Positions 12,142 through 24,314 of a stretch of 64,000 nt of DNA are shown piece after piece. Below the pieces are notes generated by a model, which saw only the letters and a list, made by a program, of their open reading frames with translations, made no database searches and was not told where the DNA came from. The DNA is from Aquilaria yunnanensis (taxonomy: Eukaryota; Streptophyta; Magnoliopsida; Malvales; Thymelaeaceae): contig CM077599.1 of assembly GCA_039654915.1 (NCBI GenBank), positions 70,338,001 through 70,402,000 of the forward strand, read 5' to 3'. Position numbers and translations under genes: made by a program. Numbering within the stretch: position 1 is the stretch's first letter; each line of letters starts with the position of its first letter.

Positions 12142-12609
12142 CTCTTAGGCATACAAATAGTATAACAGAGGCATTAAAGAGTTTGACACATAAAATCTTA
12201 TATGGACATTGCTACATTGTTTTTTACTGTTTATAATGTTAATGAATTTTACCATGATTCTATCTCCTGTTAGAAGAGCTTGGTATGCTAAGAATGTTAT
12301 TATGATATTTTGGTTGATGAGTACTATAGATAAGTTCCTAATTTTTATGTTCAATAGAATGTCCCATATGCATTTGTCCTTTCAAAGGACAACTTGGTAG
12401 AGAATGTGGAGTTACAAGACCTGCAATTGCTTGTTCAGTGACACCAAATGAGGGTAGTCAATTTAAATCTCAAATACAATAGCTCAGGGCATTTCTTTTA
12501 TAGATTTCTTGCTTGTAATTAATATTTGGATAATGTATCGTTTATTTGATTTTGATATTTATGTGATGGTATTTTTATGTAAGAAGCTTTTAAAAAGCTC
12601 TTGATCTGA
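11634..12609 (+). pseudogene. SNU13 pseudogene, copy A
   Basis: Degenerate copy of the SNU13 gene found intact at 24315-27129. Exon 2 survives from about 11636 to 11724 ([18 protein letters not shown]) with its GTAAAG donor; the ATG exon and the start of exon 2 are missing. Only the first 17 bases of exon 3 remain (11924-11940), fused to sequence that elsewhere lies downstream of the gene. Exon 4 is 12358-12488, one base shorter than in the intact gene (a frameshift where S85-K86-E87 should be), and has TAG at the Gln118 codon. Its donor GT is GC. Exon 5 is about 12583-12609 with LLI and a stop. Intron sequence is closest to copy C. Confidence 0.9.
12100..12140. repeat. (TG)n microsatellite
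   Basis: About 40 bases of GT repeats inside copy A, next to an 'upstream of exon 4' segment also found in copy C. Confidence 0.95.
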
Positions 12610-12782
12610 AATACTACCAAGAAAACTCATGGTCGGTGTGATAAGCCTCTTTGGTTGTGGTTGATTATGTACAGGCTTTGACTGATGTTATGCCACTATG
12701 AAATAAACTTCTTGGATTAGTTATGTAACTTGTGCTGTTCTATTATGGATCAAAAACAATATTTCCTTGATTTTATGTTTTT

Positions 12783-13184
12783 GTGAACTTGTAGCCAGTA
12801 TTTGAAATGAATATGTGTTTTGATCTATTCATTTAGTTGTGCTTTCATTTAGTTTCTTATTTTTTTCCATAAAATTAAGATCTTAAGCAAGATAGGCTAC
12901 TAATTTGGTCAAACCCTTATCTCATACCATTAAATTTGATGTTAAATTGAAAGTATTAATGAAGGTTGGAATTTAAATGTTGATATATATATATATGCTC
13001 TCTTAGGCATACAAATAGCAGAACAAAGGTAGGAACTTGACAAGGGCGCCAACTACAGTGTTGGCATCACTGTTAATCATTGATGAAAAATGTAATTTCT
13101 TCACTTGGTTTCAGCCTTTCCATCATGAATATAGTGTAAAAATGTTCTTTTATCTTTATCAAATTAGCAATTAGCTAATGCTAT
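12783..13184. repeat. 3' flank module of SNU13 copy A (repeated after copy C)
   Basis: Shares long similarity with 22630-23050, downstream of copy C: TTGTAGCCAG, GATCTTAAGCAAGATAGGCT, a short (TA)n run, GGCATACAAATAGCAGAACA and TTTCAGCCTTT.CATCAT occur in the same order. A shortened version also sits inside copy A at 11945-12066. This ties copy A to copy C. It contains no gene. Confidence 0.8.
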
Positions 13185-13185
13185 G

Positions 13186-14192
13186 AAGAAAGTTAGGCTA
13201 TTGCTTTCCTGTTAATAGGTTAGTTTGCCTAGCATTGCATTTTCTAGTGCTCATTGACATTATTGAACTTGTTTTTTAGCTTTGAAAATCTTGACTACAA
13301 AATTATGCAATACAGTGAATAATGGAGTTGATGATTGTTTGATGTTGGTTGGGAAACATTTTGTAGAGAACTTTAATTCAGATTTAGTATTTGATGATTT
13401 TCGAGATTTAAAGGGGCATCATATTTTAAATTATATGCACAGACCTTTAGAATAAATCAACAACTTGAATGAACATTACTTAACTTGCATTTGATAATGA
13501 AATATTGTTTAATGTGATATTTTACTTCATCATAAACTTATGTTATTTATGTGTCCTTGGGCATCTTGAACTTGTTGTACAAGTGACCTATTTATGTTGC
13601 TGCTTGCAAGTATCATATAAGTTATGGCATTCATGCCACCCATACAAGTTGCTAATATTTGAGTGATTCCCTCCTTTCAACACAATAAAAGATCAAAAAG
13701 AGTTAGTTTTCATGACTTCTGCAGTAAGGTTGCTTTTTTAGTTTATTCCTCAAAAGTGTTTTGACACTTATAATCTTACATATGCATTGTGAGAATGTTC
13801 CTTGATATTTTTAAAGTTTATAATGCTAGCAAAATTTTCTTCTATGCTATTTCCTACTAAAGGAGCTAGGTATGCTAGGATACTTTTATAATGTTTTGGT
13901 TGATGAGTTCTTTTAAGATTTCATAGTCTTTATTGTCAACAAAATGTCCCATATGTATTTGTCTCATCAAAAAAACAACTTGGCAGAGCATGTGGAGTCA
14001 CAACACCTAAAATTGCTTATTCAGTGACATCAAATAGGAGTAGTCAATTAAAATCTCACATACAATAGCTCAAGGTATTCGTTTTGTGAATTTGTTGCAT
14101 GTAATTAATGTTTAGATAATGCATTTTTCACTTGATTTTGATCTTTCTGTAATGATGTTATGAAGGATGCCATTGAGAAGCTGTTGATTTGA
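13186..14192 (+). pseudogene. SNU13 pseudogene, copy B (exons 4-5 only)
   Basis: Begins inside intron 3: sequence from 13186 matches the intact gene from about 26125 (TTGCTTTCCTGTT, GCATTGCATTTTCTAGTGC). Exon 4 is 13943-14074, full length, but the acceptor AG is AA, one Arg/Pro segment is altered, and the Gln118 codon is TAG. Exon 5 is 14166-14192 ([12 protein letters not shown], then TGA). Exons 1-3 are absent. Its intron and 3' flank follow the intact gene D more closely than copies A or C. Confidence 0.9.
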
Positions 14193-14515
14193 GATGGCAA
14201 AAAGAAAAGGTGTAGTCAGTGTAATGGGCCTCTTGGCTTGTGGTCACTCAAATAAAGGCTATGACTGTTGTCTTACTACTATAAAACAGGCTCTTCTTAT
14301 CATTGGTGTAACTTATGTTGTTTTATTATGAATTAGGAACAAAAGTACATGGTTTTTATTCATTCAAACTTGGAGCTAGAATCTGCAATAGGACATGTTT
14401 TGTTACCAAGTTGTGTTTTTATTATTTGTATAATAAAGGAGATCGTAAGCAAGATAGCATGCAAATTTGGTCAAAAGTAGATTGATATATTTGATGTTGG
14501 AATGAAGTATTGACT
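14193..14515. repeat. 3' flank of copy B, similar to the flank of the intact SNU13 gene
   Basis: Matches 27130-27450, including GAGATCGTAAGCAAGATAGC and CAAATTTGGTCAAAAGTAGA. The match stops near 14515, where a LINE fragment is inserted, and resumes at 15516 (CATATGGAAGATGCAA against CATGTGGAAGATCCAA at 27449). Confidence 0.8.
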
Positions 14516-15515
14516 TAGGTTGGATTTTTGGGTTTTGAGATATGGTAATGGGCTCTTTACTATGTACAAATGGCATAATCAGTTGCTATTTTATTCTTGA
14601 AAAAATGAACCATAAACTATCTAGTTGGAAATCTTGTTGTGTCTCCTTAGGACATTAGCTAGGAGGGTACTTTTCACTTAATCCACCCTTGCAACTATAA
14701 GGAATTGTTTTATGAAAATTGATAAACTGCCTAAGAAAACTTCGAATGATATCGATAAACTATGTAGGGATTTTTTTGTGGGGTTTCTATTCTAATAAAA
14801 AGAAAATTCACCAGATAAATTGGGAAACAAGCACCATACCAAAAAAATTAGGAGGTTTAACGATAAGGTATGCTAGTTTCCTAAATCAAGATCACCTAAT
14901 TAAATTGTCCTAGGAAATCTGCCATAAAAAGAATTTAACCTCTTGACTCTTCATTAACAAATACAGTAAATGCAAGGCATTGTTTAATTCCTGCTTGGTT
15001 GTAATAAATGTAATCATCACTCTGAAAATACATCATGCATTCGTTATTTACTTATCCTCAACATCCCCTAGAATACCATCATGCCATTTGCCTTATAGGA
15101 GATTTGGAACAATAGAAATAAGTTATTTGAGAAAGCCTCTCTAACCTACTTATGTTATTGCTAGAATTGTTAAGAATAAAGCTTTTGAATTTTTTGGCGT
15201 TGTTTTTGTAAATAGAATTTACACCGTGAACTTTGTTGTGATTGTCTCTTTGAAACATCCTAGCAACACAGATGGTTACTCCCAAACCTCTCTTTTGCAA
15301 GGAAAGGAGTCAAACTTGATCAAGAGAGCACACTAGTCTTTTGAAAATGCCTAGACTTTGTATCAAAATATGTACTTCTGCTTCTAATTTTTAGCCTCCT
15401 TAATGGAGCTTTCTAAAATTTAGCTTTTTCACTTTTTGGTTTTAATGCATCCCCTTTACCAAATTTTTAAAAATAAAAAAGAAGGGGCATAAAACCAATT
15501 GTGTCGTTGTGATCA
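14516..15515 (+). mobile_element. LINE 3' fragment inserted in the flank of copy B
   Basis: Interrupts the SNU13 flank between 14515 and 15516. The + strand reads NHKLSSWKSCCVSLG near 14607 and, at 14719-14913, FLWGFYSNKKKIHQINWE followed by PKKLGGLTIRYASFLNQ. These are the post-RT motifs of plant L1-type LINEs (usually LSSWK, F.WG, .W..I..PK..GGLG). It is 5' truncated, full of stops further on, and ends near an A-rich AAAAATAAAAAAG at 15467-15480. Confidence 0.75.
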
Positions 15516-16631
15516 CCGATAGCATATGGAAGATGCAACTACTTTATTTGCTCTTAGGTGTGTTTTATCTCTAATATAGTACTGAATGACTATTAATATA
15601 TGCAGAGATACGATGGGATTAACTGACCTATCGTTAGGAGGATAATGGTTCTTTCTTGCCTTTGTACAGATGGTGTAAGAAAAAAGATGGTTCACTTTTT
15701 CCTTTTCTTCTTTCTGATAATTCAATTAAACTAGATTCTCTAAAAGTTATCAAAGCTATAAAGGATTAACTGTGATCAATCGAACAATGTGCAGCAAATG
15801 GCTGAGGCATAAATGGTGAGACATTTACAAATAATGGATATGGTGATTATGTCTTTTTATTTTTTTCATTTTTTTAAGTCATCTTTCACATCATATTCTT
15901 GGATGGTTAATTAGTCTAATCTTGTGTTGGTTTAGTAGTCCAACCATGTGTTGGTTTGTTTTGGGGTTGCGTTTTTTTTCCATCCTTATTAACCTGTAGG
16001 CTTAAATAGTAGACATGTCTAGGATATTCAAGGAAGATTTATTCATGTTATAGTATCATAAGAACTAAAAATATGCAAGACCTACAATTGAGCCAAACGT
16101 CCCCCCCTCATTAGTATTATATTTTATTAGTTGATACTGTACGACTTATAATTAATAAGAATGACCTTTTATTTTAAAAAACTGTACACTTAAACTGTGT
16201 TTCGTTAAGATGAGTCTTTTATTGAACACAGAGTTACGCAAACAAAAACTATGGGTTCATCATCCAAAAAACCATTTCACAGTTCAAAGTTATAGCACAC
16301 AATTGGCTCATATGTCAAAGTTAAGGGGCTTATGTAAAAAAGTAAATTTGTCAAAGAAAAGTTACAACTTACAACGTACAGGAGAAAAAAGTTTCTTACC
16401 ATTGTTTTTATTAGTCTAAATGTGCCACCCGAAATTACAATGTTAGATCAATTTTCCCATCTGGTCTTTACAAATGGCAATGAAAACAAGGGACATGGGA
16501 AGGTAGCAAAACAATGGTGACTTGGCATCATACATGGTAAAGTTTTTCCTTTCAACAAAAAAAAAACTAGTAGAGTTATATTTTGTCCTTCATATTATCC
16601 TCCTTCCTATTCTCTATCTACATCTAAGATT
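15516..16631. repeat. 3' flank of copy B, continued
   Basis: Similar to 27449-28270: TTCATCATCCAAA, CAGTTCAAAGTTATAGCACACAA and AAAAGTTACAACTTACAA appear in the same order. Some unmatched sequence lies at 15780-16140. The match breaks at about 16632 and resumes at about 19256. The reading frame at 16210-16419 is an accidental one inside this non-coding repeat. Confidence 0.75.
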
Positions 16632-16866
16632 GATCATTCAGTTGGATAGGATTAGAACCAATATGAACATAACGATCTGATTAGTTTTTAATGTTTACAA
16701 AATCTATCCAAATTGTCCAAGTTACATGTTAGAACCAATCAAAACCGTTTGAATTTTATTACAGTATATTCAGTTCGATTTATTTTATTCCTCTAAAAAG
16801 ACTTAAGGTACATAGTAAATAAAAAAATATGATGAAGAAATAAATTATAATGGCATACCTACGTTC

Positions 16867-18946
16867 TAGTATGGGATGTCCCAAAATGATTGAAACATTT
16901 CTTGAAAAAGAAATAAATTATAGTGGCTTCCCAGTTATACCCCTAAAAAAGGATCACACATTTAAAGATTTAAGATGATTATGTAATTAAAATTTGACTA
17001 AGTAAATGTCAAAGTCAGCAACATTAAACACACTAAATTCTCAAAGTAAAATTTGGTGACCTTGGTAATTTGTTTTTATTTTATTTTACATAGAAAGACA
17101 AAATAAAGCAAAAACAATTATCCATTACAAAACAAGTTCTTCTCAGCAAACAAATTTTCCATTACCCAATATAGCCATATTTTTATTCTTCTCTGCATAA
17201 AAAAGAAATCAACAAAGAAAGTTCTAAAACAAATTGAACTGCATCTAAAAGACTTTCTATGGGCTAGAACAAACTCGTATTTCTAGTAGCTTTAAAAGAA
17301 ATCAGTAGTCATTTCCTCTTAAACAACAAAATTACCATCTTTCATAATAGAATATGCCTATTTTGCTACTGCAAGCATGACTAAGTTATCTCAATTAGTT
17401 TAATATCACAAGAAATGTGTAAAGGTATATTCCTTTATTGTTGTAGTTGACCCTTGTTGACATGAAGGATTTTATAGTTATTGCAACCATTCATCTTCAT
17501 CACTTTTATCATGCACAATTGTAAAGTGATGAACACATAATTTAATTTTTCAAATGGTAATTCTTCAAATGACTTCTCAACTGCAAATCCAAGCTAATCA
17601 ATACTTTTATGAGTCTCTTGTTGTAAGGATTGTATTACTCTAATAACCCCCTAAATCCAATACATTAATATCAGAACTGTTAAAAACCTAAACAACCAAT
17701 TGAATATCAAATCCCTCAATATTTATAGCCTTTTGAAACTCAGGATTATCACAAGCTTTGAGAGGTCTTACATTATCTTGCTGAATGTATATGGTAATGC
17801 TGGCAAGAACTTTTCAATCAAATAACACTTTTTGTAACAGAAAGTATAGGCTTGGTTTCTAAAGTACCAATAACTCTATTTTTGTTGTTTCTTTTTGCAA
17901 GCTCTTTGTAAACAAAAGGAAAAATATTAATCTTACCTGATAACTCTTGTCCTGTAGATGGGTCAAACCATGGACGAGCTACCACAGCCAAAAACATAAC
18001 TTTGGTTATAAAACTTTTCCTTTTACATATGCATAAAAGTTCAAGTTCATTGGGCAGCAAATAGTACTTCTCTAATTGCTTGGACAAGTAGAACCATTTT
18101 TCATCGATATGCACAGAATTATACATGTAAATGAACATATGATTTTGAGGCAAAGAACTTTTGTAGATCATAGATAAGCAAAATTTCAGCCTATTTCTTT
18201 TGTTTTCCTTTGTCAAATATACCTTTATAGCATTTGAGAGGTCAAATGACTCCTTTCTTAACACGTTTGTGAAGACTTGACTTGGATACTTTAAGAGCAT
18301 TTGACATTGATTGTATGTTTGACCAAAGCCATAATGAAATTTTAGCCACCTTTTAGAGATCAATATGAACTCGTTTTCTGCCTATGCTGCCGGCCAATCT
18401 TGTTATAAGCTTAATTCCACTATCATTAGCAATATAAACTTATGCTTGTTTTCATATCCTTTTGATTGTATTGATAGAAACAAAGAACATGGTGGCAATT
18501 GCTTTTATAGAGCCCCATTTGGTTTTTTGTTTTCACTCTTCTTTAAAAATGCTTCACATATAGCTTGCCTCTTTTGTCTTGTCAACACTTTTCTTGATCT
18601 TGATTGGCTGCTTGCATTGATAAGTAGAGAATCCATTTTGGATTAAAGAAAAAATTTCTCTAAAGGTGAATTTTTTCTTATTTAGGAGTAATTTAAGTGC
18701 AAGTAGCCTAATGGGATATGGAAAAGTTTTCTTGGTTTTCAAAAAGAGAAAGGTGGTCATTAAAAAAAATATTCCGCCAGTAATTTTACCACACAATTTT
18801 ATATTTCCTGCTTTTATGACAATAAAAAAAATTCAATGTCTTTAATTTTATAACCATGCCAATCAAGGGTAATCATGAAAAGAAAAAAATTGCCTAAATC
18901 TATGTGCATTTGTAAATGGGTCATACAATTTGGGATGGATTGAGTA
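16867..18946 (-). mobile_element. Tc1/mariner-like element (plant MLE)
   Basis: Carries a decayed mariner transposase on the minus strand. The ends look like worn Stowaway/MLE termini: on the left TAGTATGGGATGTCCCAAAA, comparable with the usual CTCCCTCCGTCCC; on the right GGGATGGATTGAGTA, comparable with GGGACGGAGGGAGTA. TA dinucleotides sit at both borders. About 2.1 kb in all. The end assignment is by eye and is less sure than the transposase. Confidence 0.7.
17600..18800 (-). pseudogene. Mariner-like transposase (broken)
   Basis: Cut-and-paste transposase of the DDD/E superfamily, nuclear, acting on the element's own ends. The segment at 17818-18363 reads SNAIKVYLTKENKRNRLKFC, then SVHIDEKWFYLSKQ with the first catalytic Asp, then FITKVMFLAVVARPWFD, WPFVYKE-type and GTLETKPI, all typical of plant MLEs. 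In another frame just below (about 17775-17795) lies IQQDNVRP with the second catalytic Asp. Frameshifts and stops separate the blocks, and the N-terminal helix-turn-helix part (18554-18796) is in a third frame. It is not functional. Confidence 0.85.
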
Positions 18947-19255
18947 TTCATTAAAAAATTTTATCTCTCATACCTAAAATTAAAGAAAGATAAACAATTT
19001 ATAATCTAAAATTAGTGAGAAATAACTTTATATATGTAAGGTCAATATGGATAATGGCAAAAAAAATATTACTATTTGGTCTATTCAATTTATTCAGTTT
19101 CAAATGTATAATCCAAAAACCGATCTAATAACCAGATATAAAATTCATCTTGATATGAACCAACTGAACTAGAAAAGTAACATAACCATTTTATTTGAAT
19201 GTAATTAACTTTTTAGTTTTTTTTAGTTTTGCCCAAATAATGCTTACCCTTATTT

Positions 19256-19914
19256 GCATCTTATAACTTAATATAGTGGATATTGTTTGCAACAACTTTG
19301 TTTATTCACCCATAAAACATTCCAAACCCAGATTTTTGTATATGATTTGAATCCAAGATATAGTCGGCATAGCTCAACTTCAAAACGCACATGCTCTAAC
19401 TTCACTTTGTTTATATATGGTGTCTAAAATTAGTGTTAAAAATTGAAATAATTTCTTAATGGCTCTGCTAGTTTTTCCAAACCTCTTAGATAACTTTTCT
19501 AACTTCTAACGCTAAACACTACCATTGTTCCCAAACGAAGTCTTCGATGTTCAACCAACTTGCGACACTTCATTGTCTTGAGTAATCTTTGGCAGTGTCA
19601 TATTAGAAAGTAATAGCTAAGTTGGTGCAATAGAAGAAAATGAAATAAAGATTTTGATGACAATTTGGTAGAAAATTGATGAAATATCCCCTTTTCAAAT
19701 GAAATATTCTATCCATTTATGAGCGAAGCGATTACTACTACTACTCAAAACATTAGTAATAACGTTGCACCAAATTTGAATTACTAGTGACAAATTTAAG
19801 CTAATGAAAACTATAGTGAGAAAGTTGCCCTTTTAATAATTTTTTGATGGCAAAATGTCTATTTATGTCTTAGCATTACGCTATCTGTCATAAGCAATGC
19901 CTAATATAAAACCA
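19256..19914. other. End of copy B flank, then unassigned sequence up to copy C
   Basis: 19256-19420 continues the similarity to 28280-28420 (TTCACCCATAAAACATTCCAAACCCA). From about 19420 to 19914 I see no gene. Around 19730-19850 there are short ATTAGTAATAAC/AACTATAGTGAG motifs reminiscent of the CACTA-like remnant at 28.4-28.9 kb, but too weak to call. Confidence 0.45.
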
Positions 19915-22457
19915 CCTTGCTTCCCCATTTCTTGACTATTTGGCCTAACGGCTCTTAAACCTTGGTCTTCGTCAGCCTCCATTCAAGTAAAATACTAGAA
20001 CTTGGGAAATGGTATCTATTATCAATTTTCAGAATACAGTGAAGTAGTCAATTAATATCAAAGTTTTACTGTTGATTAGCCTTTTACCAGTGATTGGATT
20101 CTATTTGATTGCTTGAAAATTTTTACTAACTAGAGAAGCAATGAATTTCAAACCTTACCCGTTCATTGACAAGCAATTAACAGTCGTAATTCTCAATCTT
20201 GTTCAATAAGCCGCCAACTATAAGCAGCTTAAGAAGGGCGCCAATGAAGGTAAGGGTCGATCATGACCATTTTATGACTGGTTGTAGTTTACTAGATATT
20301 TGGATTATTTATGATCACTTTCAACTTTTCTTTTGTATTTTTCTTTATCTTTTTTATTGACATCAAGTTTTTTTATATGGGATTTGCTTTGTTCTTCATG
20401 TTGTGATTGATTGGTGGGATTTCAACAATAGAGGTATTTCCAAGTTTATTATGATGGTTGTAGATATTGAGCCTCTTAAGATTTTCTTCCATTTTCCACA
20501 GCTAGCTGGAGATAAGGTATATGATTTAAATCATTTTCTATTCTGTCTCATTTTACCTTAAAACCTGAGTATAATGGAATGCCTTTTTTGCTTGGTTGGG
20601 AAATATTTACTAGTTTCCTAAAGGAATACAATGGTTTCACAGAACACAATTAAACGGTTATATTTGATCCCTTCCAGAAAGTTTGGCTTTTCTTTTTTTG
20701 CTTGAAATGTAAGTGATATTACCATGGGCTCACTCCCCTATAAAGATTTGCCCTTTTCACCCTTTTAACTTACCTTACATTCAAATATTCTTCTAATATG
20801 GTATTGAAAAATATTTGAAAAGAAAAATATTTATAAATTGCAAGATTTTATCTATCGTGTGCATATAAATTGATGTATTTATGCATTATTTAGTGACACA
20901 CTTACCAATTCAGCTTTAATTCAAAAAATATTTGAAGTGTCAATCTTTTTATGACAGGCATTCATACTCTCAAGAACTCTATCTTTTTCTCTAAAAGAAG
21001 TAATGACAAAATCAGCTTTCTACCAAATCAAAAGGAAATAACAATTTTGCTTCTTTAAGAACTACCTAAACACACACACATTTTGTTATTGACCTCCGTT
21101 CAATTGCCCAATTCCTCAACGCCAAATTTCAAATTTGCATGAGTGAATTCACAAACCTTAACTTACCTATTGGTCCAAGACCAACCCTCCAATTTCTCAT
21201 CACCTTGATGTGTTAGTGGTCTAAGAGAATTTTGGGTCATTTCAGATATCTTCAAGGTTTAGTGAACCAATTATGGAGCTAGTGAAAGTAAGCTCGGGCT
21301 TAAGTCTTTGATACTTGTTGGTATTCACTTGGAACATTCTTATGATGGTATTACAATCTGTTGGATTTACATTAATTGTTGAGGTTTGTCAAAACTCTAG
21401 CAACTAGTGGAAAGTCTAGTTATTATGTTCTTGTTGGCAGGTTGATTTGTCTAATACTGCTAATTTTTAATGTCTATTTTTATTTTTAATGTGCTTTTTC
21501 AACTTTGAAAATCATGAATATCAAATTATACGACAAAATGAATTATGACCTTGATGATTATTTGGTTTTCTATATTAGAAATATACTATATATAAGTTCA
21601 TGTTATGTACTTAATGATTTTAGAGATTTAAAGAAGTTTTATATTAAATTATACATGCCAATCTTTAGATCAAGTTAATTTAACACCTTTTTTGAACTTT
21701 TTTATTTTCTATTTAGTAATCATAGTGTTTAATGTGATTTGTTGCTAAATCATAGTGTTTAATGTGATTTGTTGCTTCATTATAAACTAGCATTTATTTG
21801 TACTTGGACATCTTGAACCCACCCCACAAGAGTCTTGTCTATATTGTTATTTGCAAGTATGTCATTGAGTTTTGGTATTCATATGGTTTTCATGTCACCA
21901 TTGCAACCTGCAAATATTCAAATATTACCTTTTCCTCTCAAAATTAGCAAAGGTCTACGGAAGTTAGTTCTTAGGACGTGTTTCAACAAGGTTGCTTTTG
22001 TAATTTATTGCACTGAAGAGCTTGGCACTTAAAAATTAAAATCTTATATGCACATTGTTGCATTGTTCCTTACTATTTATAATGTTAGTGAATTTTACCA
22101 TGATTTGGTCTCCTATTAGGAGAGCTTGGTATGCTAAAAGTGTTATTATGATATATTGGTTGATGAGTACTTTAGATAAACTTCTAATTGTTATATTCAA
22201 CAGAGTGTCCTATATGTATTTGTCCCATTAAAGAAACAACTTGGCAAAGCATGTGGAGTTACAAGACCTGTAATTGCTTGTTTAGTGACATCAAATGAGG
22301 GTAGTCAATCTAAATCTCAAATGCAATAGCTTAAGGCATTTGTTTTTTTGGATTTGTTGCCTGTAATTGGTGTCTAAATAATGTATCATTTGTTTAATTT
22401 TGATATTTATGTGATGGTATTTTTATGAAATATACTTTTGAGATGCTCTTCATTTGA
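19915..22457 (+). pseudogene. SNU13 pseudogene, copy C (all five exons)
   Basis: The most complete dead copy. The start codon is at 20009-20011, followed at once by an intron, as in the intact gene. Exon 2 begins near 20131, but its acceptor CAG has become AAC, and the Gln28 codon is TAA. Exon 3 (about 20424-20516) has lost about a dozen bases near its start. Exon 4 is 22204-22335 with TAG at the Gln118 codon, and its donor GT is GC (as in copy A). Exon 5 is about 22428-22457 and is scrambled. Intron positions agree with the intact gene, so it arose by DNA duplication, not from mRNA. Closest relative: copy A. Confidence 0.92.
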
Positions 22458-22627
22458 AATGTTATGAAGAAAAGTCGTTGTAGGTATAATGGGCCTTTTT
22501 GGTTGTGGTCAATTATGTAGAGGCTTTGACTGATGTGCCACCATGAAGCAAACTTCTCTTATTAGTTATGTGACTTGTGTTGTTCTATTATGAATAAAAA
22601 AACAATGGTTCATTGATTTTATGTTTG

Positions 22628-23060
22628 TGTAAACTTGTAGCCAGAATTTGAAATAAATCTGTGTTTTGTTCTATTCATTTATTTGTGCTTTCATTTAGTT
22701 TATTGTTTTTGGTATACAATTGAGATCTTAAGCAAGATAGGCTGCTAATTCAGTCAAAGCCCTCTCTCGTGGACCGGTAAATTTGATGTTGGATTGAAAG
22801 TATTGATCAAGGTTGGAATCTGGATGTTGACATATATATATATATATATATAGCTAATGAGCACTTGGGCATACAAATAGCAGAACAGAGGTAGAAATTG
22901 GGCATAGATGCCAGCAATGGTGTTGGCTCACTGCCAAGGATTGATGAAAGATGCAATTTTTTATTTTTATTTTCACTTAGTTTCAGCCTTTTCATCATAA
23001 ATACAGTGTAAATATGTTCTTTTATCTTTATTGTGTTAATTTATAAATTAGTAATCAATT
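22628..23060. repeat. 3' flank module of SNU13 copy C
   Basis: Counterpart of the module at 12783-13184, with a longer (TA)n run at about 22832-22851. No gene. Confidence 0.8.
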
Positions 23061-23790
23061 GATGCTATAGAAAAAGTGATTAAAAGAAAGTCCATGAACT
23101 TGAGTCTAACAATGGGTTCAATAGCTTCAATAACTATTTTTTTTTCATAATTTTCCCACCATAACCCGTCTTCACATTTTATTTTTTCACAAACAAAGCC
23201 CGTCTTCACCATTTCTTTATAAAATGTATTAATATATAAAATAATTGTCCTCTGTATATGTGATGATTTTTAAAAACATTAAATTTATATTTCTTTGAAA
23301 TCACCCCACTTTATCATAATTTTCAAACTTTTTATAGTAATTAATTGTAAGATAAAATTTACAATTAAATAAACATAAACTCTTAAAAACATTGAAAAAA
23401 TACTAGCTCAATGCACACTGTATGGGCATGTTTAAATAATGAACCAAAAAAAGTGTTAAAGAGAGAGAAAAAAATACTATCATTAATAGTTCATTTATCA
23501 TAAATACTTCAAAGTTAGAACACACAATTCAGTAGGGTGAAAGAATGCAACCTAGACCTGAAACCCAACCATAAATGTTGGATTTAGGGTCGGGCTAGAG
23601 AGTTAGAAAACTATGATTTGGGTTAGCTTGAAACCAACCCAATATAAAAGGGTATGGAAATCAAGTTTGTTTGGGCCTAACCCAAAATGACCCAATTTGA
23701 TTAGAAACTGTTACAGTTTGCAGGCCCAACCCATTTATTCCAACCCAACCCACCACAAATGACCCTAAATACCTAACCCACTTCCTACTT
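23061..23790. other. Region upstream of the intact SNU13 gene, possible hAT-like remnant
   Basis: AT-rich to about 23530. Between about 23533 and 23767, sequence with AACCCAACC/GGTTGGGTT-type motifs is bounded by TAGGGTG on the left and GACCCTA on the right, which could be a small worn hAT-type element; no target duplication was found. The TATA-like AATATAAAAGGG at about 23640 lies inside it. No similarity with the region upstream of copy C. Confidence 0.35.
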
Positions 23791-23799
23791 ACTCCTTCC

Positions 23800-24314
23800 C
23801 CACCCAACGCCCTTTCGTCCACTCCTCTCCTCTGTCCCAGAGTTCGCACTTCGGCACGCCTTCTCCAGATTTCAGCCACCTCGCGGTCCACCGCGCCATC
23901 CTTGCCCCTCGCCCGTCGCTCCACCGTGACGCCGTCGGGCCTCGCCAGCCTTGCGCTCTCGCCCATCACCCTCCTCTTCAACCTTAAGCCCGTCGCTCCG
24001 CCATCAGCCTCCTCGCCGGCCTTGCGTCCGTCGCCATCCTGCCTAGCCATCGCCCTCCCTCGCCCTGTCTCCGTATGTTATTCTCGGCCTGATTTGTGAT
24101 TAGTAGATTACCATTTCTAAATTTCTTCTCTCTCTCAAATGAATGTCAGTTGAAATTTCCCTGGTACTGTCTTAAGTTTCTATGTCTTCTGTCCGCCACA
24201 GGGCTGTGACTTGCTATAACCTTATTTTTCTCCAGGCTCTTCGCCTGGGTGGCTCTTATTCTTAAACCCTAATCTTCGTCAGCTCCGTCGAACTCAAACC
24301 CTAGAACTGGGAAA
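23800..24314 (+). promoter_or_regulatory. SNU13 leader region: GC-rich first part, possible leader intron, telo-box
   Basis: 23800-24070 is strikingly GC-rich (CGCC/CGTCGCC repeats) against AT-rich surroundings and may be the first, non-coding exon. GTATGTTATTC at about 24073 could be the donor and TTTTTCTCCAG just before 24236 the acceptor of a leader intron. Between there and the ATG lie AAACCCTAA (24264-24272) and AAACCCTAG (24296-24304), telo-box motifs known from plant ribosome-biogenesis and translation genes. TGGGCC-type motifs occur further upstream (about 23670 and 23722). The exact transcription start cannot be seen. Confidence 0.5.

Larger units (their letters stand above)
16632..19255. 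mobile_element. 2.6-kb insertion in the SNU13 flank, containing a mariner element
   Basis: Sequence absent from the corresponding place downstream of the intact SNU13 gene (around 28280). Its outer parts (16632-16866 and 18947-19255) contain loosely inverted pieces (GATTAGAACCAATATGAAC on the left; ATATGAACCAACTGAAC on the right), which may be ends of a separate element, but I could not fix its borders. The inner part is the mariner-like element described separately. Confidence 0.55.

Noticed and set aside
23661..24050. 129-residue Arg/Gly/Ala-rich minus-strand frame
   Set aside because: Low-complexity translation of the GC-rich block upstream of SNU13; no motif, opposite strand to the leader.
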